Shown: positions 1 through 10,969 of the stretch, piece after piece
How positions within the stretch are numbered: the stretch's first letter is position 1
Layout of the letters: each line of letters opens with the position of its first letter
From: Gnetum montanum
Lineage: Eukaryota; Streptophyta; Gnetopsida; Gnetales; Gnetaceae
Assembly: GCA_015680685.1 (NCBI GenBank)
Contig: MNCI01020695.1
Span: 175,131-239,130 of the forward strand
Reading direction: 5' to 3'
Length of the DNA: 64,000 nucleotides
Translations under genes and position numbers: made by a program
Notes under the pieces: generated by a model
Seen by the model: only the letters and a program-made list of their open reading frames with translations
Told to the model about the DNA's origin: nothing
Databases searched by the model: none

Positions 1-1891
1 GTCCAAAATGCTTCATACGCTAAGTTGCTGAAACTAGCACCACCAAGGAAAGACCATGGTGAGAAAAAAGAGTAAGAACAACAACAAGAGCAACAATAAT
101 AACAACAACAAGCACAACCTAATGGCCAACAACAACAAAAAGAGCAACAAGAATAGTAAGTTCCACCATCGCCACTACAAGATTATATATTTTCAATGAG
201 TCATCTACAACAAATTGTAGAAACAATTAGCTAGGGAACAAGGGAGGAGGCCAATCTATATAAAGTTATTGACAATGCCATTTAACCCATAGTTTTAGTG
301 GATCTAGCAAGTGGACAGATTTCATTATAATCAATAGGAGAGGTACAATAATCACAAAAGATCTATGGGAACATTGCAACATTTCAAGTGGCGTTAGAAA
401 CTAGAGAGGAAGTCATAGTGGTGGTAATGCAATACTAGGATGCAACAGAAGTAGCAGAGGTGACCATTGATCACATCAAATAATTTTTCAATGTACTTGG
501 TGTACCACCAGTAGATCTAATTGGAGCCAGAGATGCTCAAATATTAGTCATAACCTCGATGACTTCTACTAATCATGAGGATGTGCTCGATAGACTATTG
601 CAAACTAGACAATTCATGACAACACTTTTTGACATCCCCAGTGATGTCATAGTAGTATATTCTAAGCTCATAACTACCAAAGGAAAACTGGTCATGCAGA
701 AGACCAAGGTAAAGAATACAAAAACAAAAATTATAAAACATCAAGAAGAGCTCACAGTCCTAAGAGTTAAACAAAGAGATCCTATGCAATTCATTGCACC
801 TGACCAAATCAAGCAATTCAGAACAGGGTAAATCAACAACATGATTAAGCATATCAAACAACCGATAGATGAGAAGGAGAAAGTAGTATGAAATGCCTCT
901 ATAGCTGAAGCATAAACATATGTACATGTGAAGGCACTTACTATAGTATAGGAGGAAAATAAGCAACTCGTTGCTAATAACATGAGGTTCATCACAATAG
1001 AGAAACAAAAAAACCATCTTAGAGGAGAGCATCCACTAGTTAAGGGAACAACTGGTGAGGATCAACGAGGACATGATCCACCTTGCAAGAAAAAATAGAA
1101 CCCTCTCTATATAAGAGGTACATGTCATTTGAAAAAAATTAGCCATTGAAATTAGTGCATGGAAAAACGAGGCAAAGAAACATAAGAGGCTCAAGGAACA
1201 CTTCTATGATTAGGTGGGCATGTACAAATAGAAAAACAAGAAAGAAATCCAAATGGAAAAGGCAAGAATCAACTCAATTTCAACATAGAATTATAACTGG
1301 AAATCCATATTGGATAGTTATGCTCTTGTCCACCAGGTAGAAGTGAAAAATATAGACTTGCAAATAGAGGACTTGGAAGAGTACATGGGGTTAGTTAATC
1401 TCTAATATGCTAACCTAGCCATGTTAATAGTAGGTAGGCCTAAAAATGAGCTTGAATAGCAAGTAGCAGTCACATATGATTTGTACAAAAAAAGAGTTTA
1501 TGGATCATAAAAATACATTATAGAAATTCCAAGTGGAAAACTCTAAACTAGAAGTAGTGAAGGTTGGCTACTAGGGGTAGAAAGATGTAGTAGCAAACTT
1601 GGATAGAAGATTATTAGACTATCATGAACTCCAAGAGAAGGCTAGAGCATTTGAGGAGGAGAGAAGGCAATTCATAGCTTGGTATGTCAAAGCAAATCAA
1701 ATGTTTCCATAGCTACCATGCCCATGGGACATGCCAACTCCATTAAACATTGGTTCATCAACATCGATAGTTCATGATCCCAAAATGAAAGAAGAAAAAC
1801 TTTAAGCACTCCTAAATTAATACAAATTTTAGAACCTGATGACAAGGGGAAGCAACTAATGGAAGAGCCACCGCCACCTAAAATCACATAA
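1..1891 (+). pseudogene. Gy1 extra ORF (ORF3), C-terminal part, decayed
   Basis: Degraded coding sequence of the extra ORF that lies between pol and the 3' LTR in this gypsy family. It aligns by eye with 32267-34128 of Gy3 along its whole length: the opening bases near position 4, the block around 440-830, and the C-terminus, which in both copies ends in DKGK, then MEEPPPP, then a stop (TAA here at 1889-1891). Bases 75-155 are an AAC/CAA-rich run giving a Gln/Asn-rich stretch absent from Gy3, probably a local expansion. The longest intact piece is 559-831 (90 codons). The rest is Lys/Glu-rich and looks like coiled coil, with many stops. The N-terminal domain is outside the window. Not functional as it stands. 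Confidence 0.7.
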
Positions 1892-2096
1892 GGCTACACT
1901 CAACTTTGCCAAATTTTGTTCTTTTTGTAAAGTTATTATGTCATGAACTATGTCATTTTTGTAAACTTCACTACAACATTTATGAGTCATGTATATAGGA
2001 GTTAGTGTCATGTTAATCTACCTCCCAATTTTGTAAATAACTCCATCCTTATTTTGTTTTAACTTGAGGATGAGTTTTTAGTTAGTCATGGGAGTA

Positions 2097-3013
2097 TGAT
2101 AAATCATGGTTTTTTAAGGCTACAATATCGGGCATCTGATATTGGAGTCATGATATCGAATCCTTGATATTGAAGCCCATGATACAATGTTGGATATCTA
2201 ATATTGTAGACGTATGCAGACTTATAAATATAACACTTAAGCACATAGTCCACAAGCAATTTCATTTCACACTTAGCAAAATTTTGTCAATTTGTTTTCT
2301 TGATTTTAGCACTTAGCAATTAGAAGTGTATGCATGCAATGCGATGTTTAGTAATTAAATGGAGTCTTTATTCAAGTGAGATGTACTTGGACATGTTTCA
2401 TCCACAAAAATAAAGATCGAGATTACTTTGTATCATTGCAACATCACTTATTTTTATTGTTTAATCTTAGATTAATTTTTCTACTTTGACTTAGCTTAAT
2501 GTTTATTTTTTTCCTTAGTTACTAGTTTACTTTCTATGCATTTTATCATTACTATTGTTAAGCAAAATGAGTATGACTAATCTCAAACATTTAAGTATGG
2601 TTGCTTAGTAACTAGCAGTACTATCACTTCTTATGCCCAATAATGAGGTGCATGGTAATCTCAGTAGTAGTTGCACGAAGCCCAAGGTATGAATGGAAGG
2701 TTAAGACTAGATGCTGATCACATAAGATAGATTAGATTCATTTACTGTTACTTAGATTTAGAAACTACTACGTTTACTTTCCATTTACTTGTTCACTAGG
2801 AGAATTATGGCCCCACAACATCAAGATATCATATACCTCACAGTGAGTTAAACCATATGCATTGATTTTACTAACTCACATGGGAAGACAACGATCACAA
2901 ACTATAACCAATTACTAGCATTATAACATTTCCTTATCTACGAAATTCGATTAGGCTACATGTGAACACTCATAACTTGTCTGGTTGGGTGTTGGATACT
3001 CCACCACTCATCA
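2097..3013 (+). repeat. 3' LTR of gypsy element Gy1
   Basis: Starts TGATAAATCATGG directly after a purine-rich tract (AGTCATGGGAGTA) and ends CCACTCATCA. The order of parts matches the Gy3 LTRs: an array of GATATCG/GATATTG motifs (2125-2205), a TATA-like sequence near 2222, then the shared block around 2411 (AATAAAGATCGAGATTAC). About 917 bp. The partner 5' LTR is outside the window, so no target duplication can be checked. Confidence 0.75.
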
Positions 3014-3694
3014 TATATCAAAAATTAGAAAGAATGAAAGAATGAAAAATTATCACAAAGACTAAGAAAATATTAAAGAATATCAAAATTTTAAAAGATG
3101 AAAAACTATAAAATAACGAGAAGATATCAAAGAATGTGAAAAAGTATTAAGAAAAGAAAAAGGTATAACAAAAATTATAAATCACAAAAACTAGAAAACA
3201 AAAAAGTTTAAAAGCACTTATTAATTTCTAAGTTAGGATAAGACATCTCTCCCATGATTGAACTCATGGGCGAGTGTTCGGAAAATGCACCCTAGATCCC
3301 CTAGACCACACACTCTAGCTTTCTTAGTTACCACCCTTAGTGATTTAGTTTTCCAATTATTGTCCTAGGTAATCTTGATGGTAATTGAATTTTGATCATC
3401 TACGGATATGTATTTTGTTGGACTATATGATCTTTCCATCTTAGAAGGTCCAACCATATTCTCTTATTTGTTCTCAAATTCATATTTGAAGTCCTCAATT
3501 CTCCTATCTACTGGTATATGATTATGGTTGAATATTTCCATTTGTGAGCTCTCAGTTGGGGTCATTTTCCTAGAATAAGAGTTAATACCTAGATCAAATT
3601 GTTCCATGCATGTTTTAGACACTTTTAGGTTCTCATTTGTTGGCCATTATATGTCTTTTGGCTTAGTGACCCATGTTTCTTTTTGTAGACACAC

Positions 3695-4130
3695 TTATTT
3701 CTCACTTCTGTTGTGGGTTAATGTAAGTATTGTGTTGACATCTTGAAGTGTCAGTCCACAACTACACCCTTCTTTATCATTCATGATGCATGAAATTCTT
3801 TGCATGTGTATGGCTTCTTGTGTATCCTCCTTAGAGATTTCCATAGATAAATCTCTCATCCCTAACTTAGCATCTATTGTACTAAGCCATGCTCTTCCCA
3901 TTATAATGGGAAATTCCTTATCATTATTCTTCACATCAATCACCAGAAAGTCTGTTGGATAGGGTCACCCATTGATAGTGGTCACCACATCTTCTATCTA
4001 TTCCAAAGAAATGGTGACAGATTAACTAGCAAGCTCTAACATTATGTTGTACTTCTTTAAGGGTGATAGGTTCCATGGCTTATATGTTTCTTGAGAGATC
4101 GAGTTTACTTAGGAACCTAAGTCTAGGAGA
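3695..4130 (-). pseudogene. Gy2 retroviral-type aspartic protease remnant
   Basis: The open piece 3695-3943 reads FPIIMGRAWLSTIDAK, the conserved C-terminal part of the clan AA protease of Athila-like gypsy elements; nearly the same motif occurs in Gy5 at 49244-49441. Upstream, at about 4085-4125 on the minus strand, the active-site region reads LLDLGS, stop, VNSISQ, so the catalytic Asp survives but a stop follows it. The enzyme would have cut the Gag-Pol polyprotein. Dead copy. Confidence 0.65.
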
Positions 4131-4879
4131 TCCTTTCATGGTAAACTTTCAGCTACTCATAAATAAATAAAAAGAACTCTAGGATCCATTATTTTCTTAA
4201 GAAGTGTCCCTACCTTAATCTAGTCAAATACTATATCTAGTAGCATGATAGTTTTAAGCTCTTAATGTGATTGTTGGAGGAGCAAGATTTTTATAGGAAG
4301 ATCCTTCATAGAATAGTCTTGTCTCAATGAAGTTCTAACTCTACCAACTCTTTTTCTACTTGTTCTAAATAAAGGACATTTCTTAGTTTTTCCCTTAGTA
4401 TTGTTGGTATGATCCTCTATCTATACATTCATTGCCCTTGTAGCTTTCCTCTACTGAGGTTATGATGGCAGATCTCCCTACATGACAGGTGGTGGCATAG
4501 GTGGTAAAGCATTAGGAGCTTGATTTAATGAACTAGCTACTTGTGGATGTAGGTACTGATTTGAGTCCATTGTGGGAGGTGTTGGCCTATGGTATTCTAA
4601 TGGGTAATATTGAGGAGTCTAAACCATTACATTCCTTGGAGAAATCAGATGTTGGATATAGTATCCATAAGGCTCTGGTTGCTCATATGGATATTTCTAT
4701 CATGGTAAAGGCATTGTCCATGATTGTGGTTGTTTTTACTATTAATGATATTGCTCCTATGGCTATGAATAAGCTCCACTGGGGTAGTAAGCTAGTTGGA
4801 AGGTCTATTGATAATTACCTTGAGGATAAGGTAACCATTTCAGCATTTTCTTTTGGTGAATCTTGGGTTCAATGCATAT

Positions 4880-6075
4880 GCCCATTTTTCTTGAAAATGT
4901 GCCATGATAGGGCAACATCCCTTAGGGTTTTCATATTGGCACATGCAACATCCTTCTTCTTCATTTGAGCTTGAACCCAAAGAGCTTGACACTAAATCTA
5001 CTTTTCCTTTTCATCCAAATATCTTTTATTCTTTTTATCCTTGCCTTTCACTATTGCAAACTTTTCATCTATCAAATCCCACATCTTGTCTACCTTGTTT
5101 ACTATATCTGTAATAGATTTCTGAATAGGTAGTGTCTTCTTCTATATTACCTTATCCAAGGTTTTCCTCCTCTTGCTAATCACACACTTGTACATCTCTC
5201 TTTCTAATAGATGAATCTCTATTATACTTGGCTAATTATCTCTTCTTTAATTCACCCTATTCCTTTGCCACTTGATTAATGAGCCTCTGGATATGATGGA
5301 CATCACTTTAGACAATCTTCCTTGGGCATAAACCCCAAGGGTTCCCTAGTTTTGTTTTTTAGCCCATCAGCAATGTGCCTAAGTTGCTCCCTTTGGGAAA
5401 ATCCATGGCCTGGGCACCTATGCAAAAGTGAATAGTACCTACCCATTGCCGCATCAAGGGATTCATGTGTCCCTTGCTTCTAGCCTTGGATTTTTTTCTA
5501 AGATTAGACACCTAAGAATAGGTTTGTTATTTTTCATTAAAAATTTCAAGCATGGTACCAACTTTCTTTAATGATTTGTACCAACTTTTAACCTCTTTAA
5601 TGAGTTTTGGAGTGAATAACTTAAGTTTCTGCCAATCACTTTCTATGTTTTGTAGGATGTAGGCATCATGGAATGCTTGAAGGTGGTTTTGTAGATCTAC
5701 ATTGTATCCACCATCAAATTTGGGCATGTTGTTCATGTCTAGCCACATAATACAATTATTCCTTATATGCCTAGTTGGAATGTAAACAACTTCCCTTCTG
5801 TTTATCATGCTTTGAGTTGCCAACAGGGGTTCTTCACACTCATAGGATTTGTATGCTTTGTTGTAGTAATGCCATTTTTGGTACTCATACCTTTCTCTTT
5901 CTGAACATCTATCCTTGTTTCTTCTTAGCTCATGCTCTTCATCTTCCTCATTAGAATGTTTTGGTTGATAGTCATGTTGGTCATGAGTCCAACATCTCTC
6001 CCTGTCATGATCTCTATACTTGTGTTCCCTTAGGTCAGAGTCCATCGACAATCGTGAGGATGAAGATGAAGCCAT
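4880..6075 (-). pseudogene. Gy2 Gag remnant
   Basis: The best open segment, 5527-6075 (182 codons), has a highly charged N-terminus rich in Arg, Asp, Glu and His, then EPLLATQSM and a core with the W-x-K-L-K-L-F and SWYKSL motifs. These match the Gag of Gy3, Gy4 and Gy5, for example the QHEPLDMALERYY region downstream. ATG at 6075 follows the primer site by about 770 bases. The frame is broken after LEIFNEK at 5527, and homology continues leftwards in other frames. Structural particle protein of the element, inactive here. Confidence 0.65.
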
Positions 6076-6844
6076 AGGAGAATGGTGCTAGCTAGTTCTC
6101 CATCTATGAATCTAATATTCTTTCCTTTGAGATCCAGCAAAAGCTTTTGGCCTTGAGTCCTACTTGTACTTAGAGTCTGTTGCTTCTCTTCTCGATGTCT
6201 CTACTAAGGTTAAATGTAGTTGCACTTTGACAAGTTCTTCCAAATGAATAACAAGCATTTGAGAAAGGACTTCATGATCTTGATGGAGTTTTTCTACTAC
6301 AAATGCATCTTTGTCAAGTTCTTCTAGGAAAACAAGAGAGTTGATCTACTTTTCTTTGTTGTAAACATGTTTGGTCTTCATGACAACATCTTTATGCACT
6401 TGTGCCTCTATGGTAGGGTCTTTTCATGTGTTTGGTCACATGGTACCCTTCTCACACATGACTCATATTCATTCCCCTTAAAGTCGTTTGAAGAATTATA
6501 GGTGTTGAATGCTATGGAGGCAAAATGATGTTGCCCTATAGATCTCTCAATTTCAACTACCCATATCAGTGAAAGATGAAGATGAAATTAGGATAGTAGG
6601 AATCATTGTGAACGTATGAGATTCTTGTTTGCATTGGCATAATCCAGCCTTCATCTTCATTGATTATCATTTCATCTTTTCATGTCTTTGGCAGGTGATA
6701 GTTTATCTTTAGTTAAAGCCATGTCATTAGTGTGGCACTTACTTAAGTGTGTGTATTAAAATTTTTTTAATGATTTAGATGTTAACATTAGAGTTCTTGA
6801 TACAATGAACTTTGTAAAATCAATTACTTAGCACACATTGACAC

Positions 6845-6864
6845 ATCCCTAACAATGGCACCAA
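6845..6864 (-). other. Gy2 primer-binding site
   Basis: Directly inside the LTR end the minus strand reads TTGGTGCCATTGTTAGGGAT. It resembles the Athila/Tat primer site complementary to the 3' end of plant tRNA-Asp, with CpG sites changed to TpG/CpA, as expected from long methylation. Confidence 0.6.
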
Positions 6865-7239
6865 TGATGAGCAGTGGAGCATCAAACACTTAACCATACA
6901 AATCATGAGCGTTTACATGTGACACGATCATAATGTGTAGATGGATAATGTTATTATGCTAGTGATTAAGTTTAAGCTTGTGATCATTGTCTTCCCACCT
7001 TAAGCTAATGAGGTATAATGTGTATGGCTTAGCTCTTAGTGAGGCATATGATAATTGATGTTATAATGCCCAAATAATGCCTAGTCATAAACATTGAAAG
7101 TATCTAAGTCTAGCTAACTAAGAAAGAATAAACCTATTTTAGTCTATCGTCATGGATAGCCATTCCTAATTTATTGGACATACCTCAAGCTCATGTATCA
7201 TCACTAAGATTACCAAGTGAACCAAACAATAATACTACT
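6865..7239 (-). repeat. Gy2 5' LTR, inner part
   Basis: Starts (plus strand) TGATGAGCAGTGGAG beside the primer site and is interrupted at 7239 by Cp1. It continues at 13713. Together the two parts resemble the Gy4 LTR. Confidence 0.6.
7235..7239. repeat. Cp1 target-site duplication, left copy
   Basis: CTACT, repeated at 13708-13712 on the other side of Cp1. It marks a single integration event of a complete element into the Gy2 LTR. Confidence 0.75.
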
Positions 7240-8296
7240 TATGGATTATTGAACTTAGAAGAAGGTGGGGATGAATAAATTTCCCAAATTAAATATTTGT
7301 AATAGAAAATCACACACACCGAACTTAATGTGATTTCCCAACTTGGGTAGTTCACACTTAAAAGATAGATTGCTAGCATAACTCTGAACTTTGTTACTCT
7401 CAAAATGTGATTGAAAGGTCTACACCCTATATAGTCTTCAAGCCCGACTTCAAAATGTTGTACTACATCACAAGTCAATCAACCCTGCAAGATCCCATTA
7501 GGCTTGAAAATTTGGTTTTAATGCTTCCACAACCTTTACAATCTTGAGCTTCGCATTGGAGTGTTGTATCGCAACACCAACAACCCCATCCCATAGGATC
7601 TCAACAAGCTTAAGCACACCAACCTCGCAAGGTAGCAAGAACAAGAATTACAAGGGAAAATTGCAACCTAGTTTATTGATCCTTATACAGTTAGGTACAA
7701 TACACTTTACAATGTCAAAATGATAATATAATGAGGAGAAATAGATAATTTAATGATTACAAATGATTATGAAATGAATACAAAAAGGCTTGCATATTTC
7801 CCAATGCACATCAAGTCTTCTTATAGCTACCGTGTTTCTAAATCCATCTTGAAACTTGTGTAATGACTAGCCAACAATCATTAATGCTCATGAGAGATGT
7901 CTTCTTCATACCTAAGAAATCTCTCTAAATCTGGCTTCAATTCTAGGAAGACATCTTTGTTTCGTTAAAGACATCTTTCTGAAGTCTCCATTCTAGAAGA
8001 CATCTTTGTCTTGTGAAAGACATCTTTCTAAACTTGGTCTACATTCTATAAAGAAATATTTGGCTTGTGAAAGATGTCTTTGTTTGAGTTCACTCCAATT
8101 CTACCAAGATGTCTACTACTTCTTCCCAGAGATGTCTTATCTCATCTTCCTTTGCATGATGAATCCTTCGTTCTTTGTCCATAACCTTGCTCAATCCAAG
8201 TTCTTGTCCTACAAGCACAACAACTATACACATAAAAACAACCTTTGTCTTCCAATTTTCTTAATCTTTTGACATAACAAAATCAAAAGGTCCACA
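7240..8296 (-). repeat. Cp1 3' LTR (left copy)
   Basis: Plus-strand start TATGGATTATTGAAC (TG changed to TA), end GGTCCACA. Colinear with the right copy. Contains about eight copies of AAAGACATCTTT or its complement between 7880 and 8135. The adjacent sequence on the element side is a minus-strand purine tract. Confidence 0.8.
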
Positions 8297-8312
8297 ATCT
8301 TCCCGTTTTTAG
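8297..8312 (-). other. Cp1 polypurine tract
   Basis: Minus strand AAAAACGGGAAGAT immediately before the 3' LTR, the position where plus-strand DNA synthesis is primed in LTR retrotransposons. Confidence 0.55.
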
Positions 8313-8753
8313 TAATGTCCAAAACTTAAGAAAAATGGGTTAGCCTTGTCCAAAAAAGAATAACACATTTAATAATGTCTCCCTCCTTTTTTGACATAAC
8401 CAAAAAGGACAAAGCATAAAAAGCAAGCAAATAGATATACATAAAAGAATATACTAGGAAAAGCATAAAGACATAAATTTCTATAATAGCTAGAGACTAG
8501 GATAAGCGTGGAAGGGCAGGTGAAAAGCATAAGGAAAGTCAATAGACCACATAGAGATAACTAGAAAACATACCATATATCCATAACCAATTGTAAGGTG
8601 TTTTACATCAAACTGTCCAAAAGCAACTCGGAGTACAACTATCCATAGAACAATCACATATGTGCAAAGTCCCAAAATTACATATGTGAGAACCAAAAAA
8701 TGTCTCATCCTTTTTTATCACCAAAAGGAAAGAACAAATAACCTGCCAAGGCC

Positions 8754-10351
8754 TCAATCACTCACCTTAATAGCATCCTCAGACTTAGAATCCACCACTA
8801 CTTAATATGGACGATGAGTTTCCTCCTCATCGTTATCACTGTTGGTGCTCGGATGGCTAGATTTATGAGAAACCTCATTTGAGAACTCAACCTACTGCAC
8901 TGGAGCCTACCTAGGATGAAGCTTCACTCAAAACCAAGAGGAAGTTAGTGGCTGTTGAGTTGGAATCCATTGGGACATGATCCCAAAGATGCTCTCCATA
9001 GCTCATTGCTCAAAAGAGGTAGGAGCATCAGCAGATGGTGGAACAATATGAGTAGATAAGACTAAAACATGGTGTTATGTCTATGGCATGGAAGCATGAC
9101 TCTCCCACTGGATCCTTACTAGGGGTGCCCCCAAATCAGAATCGGACTCCATCCTAGAGTCATATGTGCATGAGGGGTCTATTGTTGAAGAATGACATGG
9201 AGGAATAAGAACATCCTCCTCATTATCAAAGATAGGAGGAGTGATGACCTCCTCAAATACCTATCTATTGGAGGAAGCAGAAATCCCAGCTTCAACCAAA
9301 CTCTTATGCAATTAAGAGAGGTTCATCCCAAGATTTCTAATGTCTTTCGCAAGGGGTTAAAACAATTTCTTCAAAGAAGAACTAATCTGAGCTCTAGAGG
9401 ATTTCAGTCTTTTCAACTTTGGAGAGGCTTCCTTCTTTTGTTTCATAAGTCTGGCATTGAGTCCTACTTCTATTGCATGAGAAGAACCCCTCTTCTCAAT
9501 GTACTTACTGAGACTCTACTTGCCTTTAAACAAAGGAAATTTTGTAATAGGTACATCTCTCTAGTAGATCAATAGGCTAATGAGGTAGGGATGCCCAAGG
9601 ATTCACTCCTTGGCATAGAGACTCAAAATGTCTTTACAAAGTGTGTTCCCTAGATCCAATGGTAATCCTGTAAGTAAGCAATACAATACAAAACCTTGGG
9701 GTGGTAGCAGATAACTGTAACTACCTCCCTTCACCATTATGCTATACAAAATAATAAGTGACAAGGTGGACGCATGAGGAGTCATCTTGCTCTACTCAAT
9801 ATGACCCCTATCAAATGTCTTATCTCTCCCAAATAAAACATCACAAAATTCATCATAAGCTATGGGCATTACACCATTGGTGTAGATATCATGCATAGAA
9901 TCAATGGCAACCTTAAATACATTAAACTAGAAATATCTAGAAGTGCATTGAAAATTTGGGGAGAGACTTCAATAATAAGTCCACCAACAATGGATGTGAA
10001 TGCCCCAACAATAGCATCAAAAATGACAATATTATAAAAGAATTTACGAATTAACACTTTAGGAACAAGAAAATTCATAGAAATGAAGTTGTCCATTTCA
10101 AGAGCTTGAAAATCTAAGAGAGCTTGCTTTTTATGAAGTGGGAAATTAAGAGAATGCTCAGAAAAAATGGTGGTGGTTCTTGTAGCCTCAAACCTATGGT
10201 GAACACCTATACTTCGAAACTAGGACATGCATGAAGGTAGCACATTGCTGGAACTTCCTTGTGCACGTTTCTTGGGTGGATTTCTATATGTACCAATCTT
10301 CTTGTGGGCCATCTCTGCTAAAATCACTATGAATGGTGGATACCTAGTCAT
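8754..10351 (-). pseudogene. Cp1 extra ORF: plant transposon-protein-like, decayed
   Basis: About 530 codons with several stops and at least one frameshift. It begins MTRYPPFIVILAEMAHKK (ATG at 10351; a second in-frame ATG at 10312). The start is Lys/Arg-rich (NPPKKRAQGSSS). Segments FISMNFLVPKVLIRKFFYNI (about 10010-10090) and FVLYCLLTGLPLDLG (about 9650) follow the pattern of the plant transposon-protein (Transposase_32-like) family: a hydrophobic core, a V-R-x-F-Y-like stretch, then L-x-Y-C-x-L-x-G. The C-terminal third is acidic and Ser-rich (SDNDEEE) and ends at a TGA, 8754-8756. This family is commonly seen inside plant LTR elements; its biochemical role is not known. The family call is from memory of the pattern. 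Confidence 0.5.
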
Positions 10352-10389
10352 CTTTGTGGGGTCTATGTGGAAGAATATGATAAAAATGA

Positions 10390-10620
10390 GGGTTTCTCTT
10401 TTATAGCTCTTGGAAAATGAGGGTTTTGAACAAAAAATGAGACATATTTTTTGACAGAAAGACATCTTTTGAACATGTTAGAAATGCAGTAGACATATTT
10501 CATTGATAGAAGATGTCTTTGTTGTACCGATAGAAAAAAATAGAGAAATGTCTTTATTATTTCAAAGACATCTTCGCAGAGACATCTTTCACTTCTGAAA
10601 GATGTCTTTTGTCAAAAATC
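10390..10620 (-). promoter_or_regulatory. Internal U3-like promoter of Cp1
   Basis: About six copies of the LTR motif AAAGACATCTTT/AAAGATGTCTTT lie at 10440-10610, followed on the minus strand by GAGCTATAAAAGAGAAACC (TATA at 10399-10405). The LTR has the same order, repeats then GGTAGCTATAAGAAG (about 13190). The extra ORF starts 54 bases (ATG 10351) or 93 bases (ATG 10312) past the TATA start. Reads as an internal promoter for that ORF. Confidence 0.55.
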
Positions 10621-10969
10621 AGGATGAGGTTTTGTAATGCTACCATTGGTCTATAGTCTTTATGAAACCTTGAAAAAAAAAAAGGTTACCTTTACCTATT
10701 TATCATGATGTCAAAAGGTGATCAAGTTCAAAGAGCTAGTGAATGTGTTTCCTTTTTTGAGGAATCTCCTTTGAACCAAACATCCCCAATGTCTAGGGTA
10801 TGCCTTCCTCTTACAAATTTGTTGGTGAAAGTTTCCTAATTTTCCATTCCTTTTTGAAAACCTTGGTTCTTTGAGTTAACTTCCAATCTTCTTTGTGATC
10901 CCGCATAAAAACCCTTTCTTAGTGCACTTTGATAAAACCAATGAGTCTTGTGATATGTCCATGTACTCG

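Larger units (their letters stand above)
1..3013 (+). mobile_element. Gy1: Ty3/gypsy LTR retrotransposon, 3' end only
   Basis: Composite of the extra-ORF remnant and the 3' LTR. The family is the same as Gy3-Gy5, judged by LTR ends (TGAT...ATCA), the polypurine tract and the C-terminus of the extra ORF. It abuts Gy2, which lies in the opposite orientation, at 3013/3014. Which inserted first cannot be decided because the left end is missing. Confidence 0.7.
3014..7239 (-). mobile_element. Gy2: gypsy remnant (gag, protease, part of 5' LTR)
   Basis: Read on the minus strand: split 5' LTR, primer site (6845-6864), gag (about 4880-6075), protease (about 3695-4130), then a jump to the post-integrase spacer. 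Bases 3252-3285 match the box that follows integrase in Gy4 and Gy5 (GTCGTGGGG-like), and 3014-3240 is the T-rich spacer. Reverse transcriptase, RNase H and integrase are therefore deleted between about 3290 and 3500. The distal part of its 5' LTR lies beyond Cp1, from 13713. Confidence 0.65.

Noticed and set aside
4543-4968. 141-codon plus-strand frame
   Set aside because: Antisense to the Gy2 gag-protease region, which reads homologously on the minus strand.
7880-8135. CRISPR-like array of AAAGACATCTTT repeats
   Set aside because: Repeats are short, palindromic, in both orientations, unevenly spaced, and inside a plant LTR.
9192-9575. 127-codon plus-strand frame in Cp1
   Set aside because: Opposite strand of the extra-ORF reading, which carries the family pattern.
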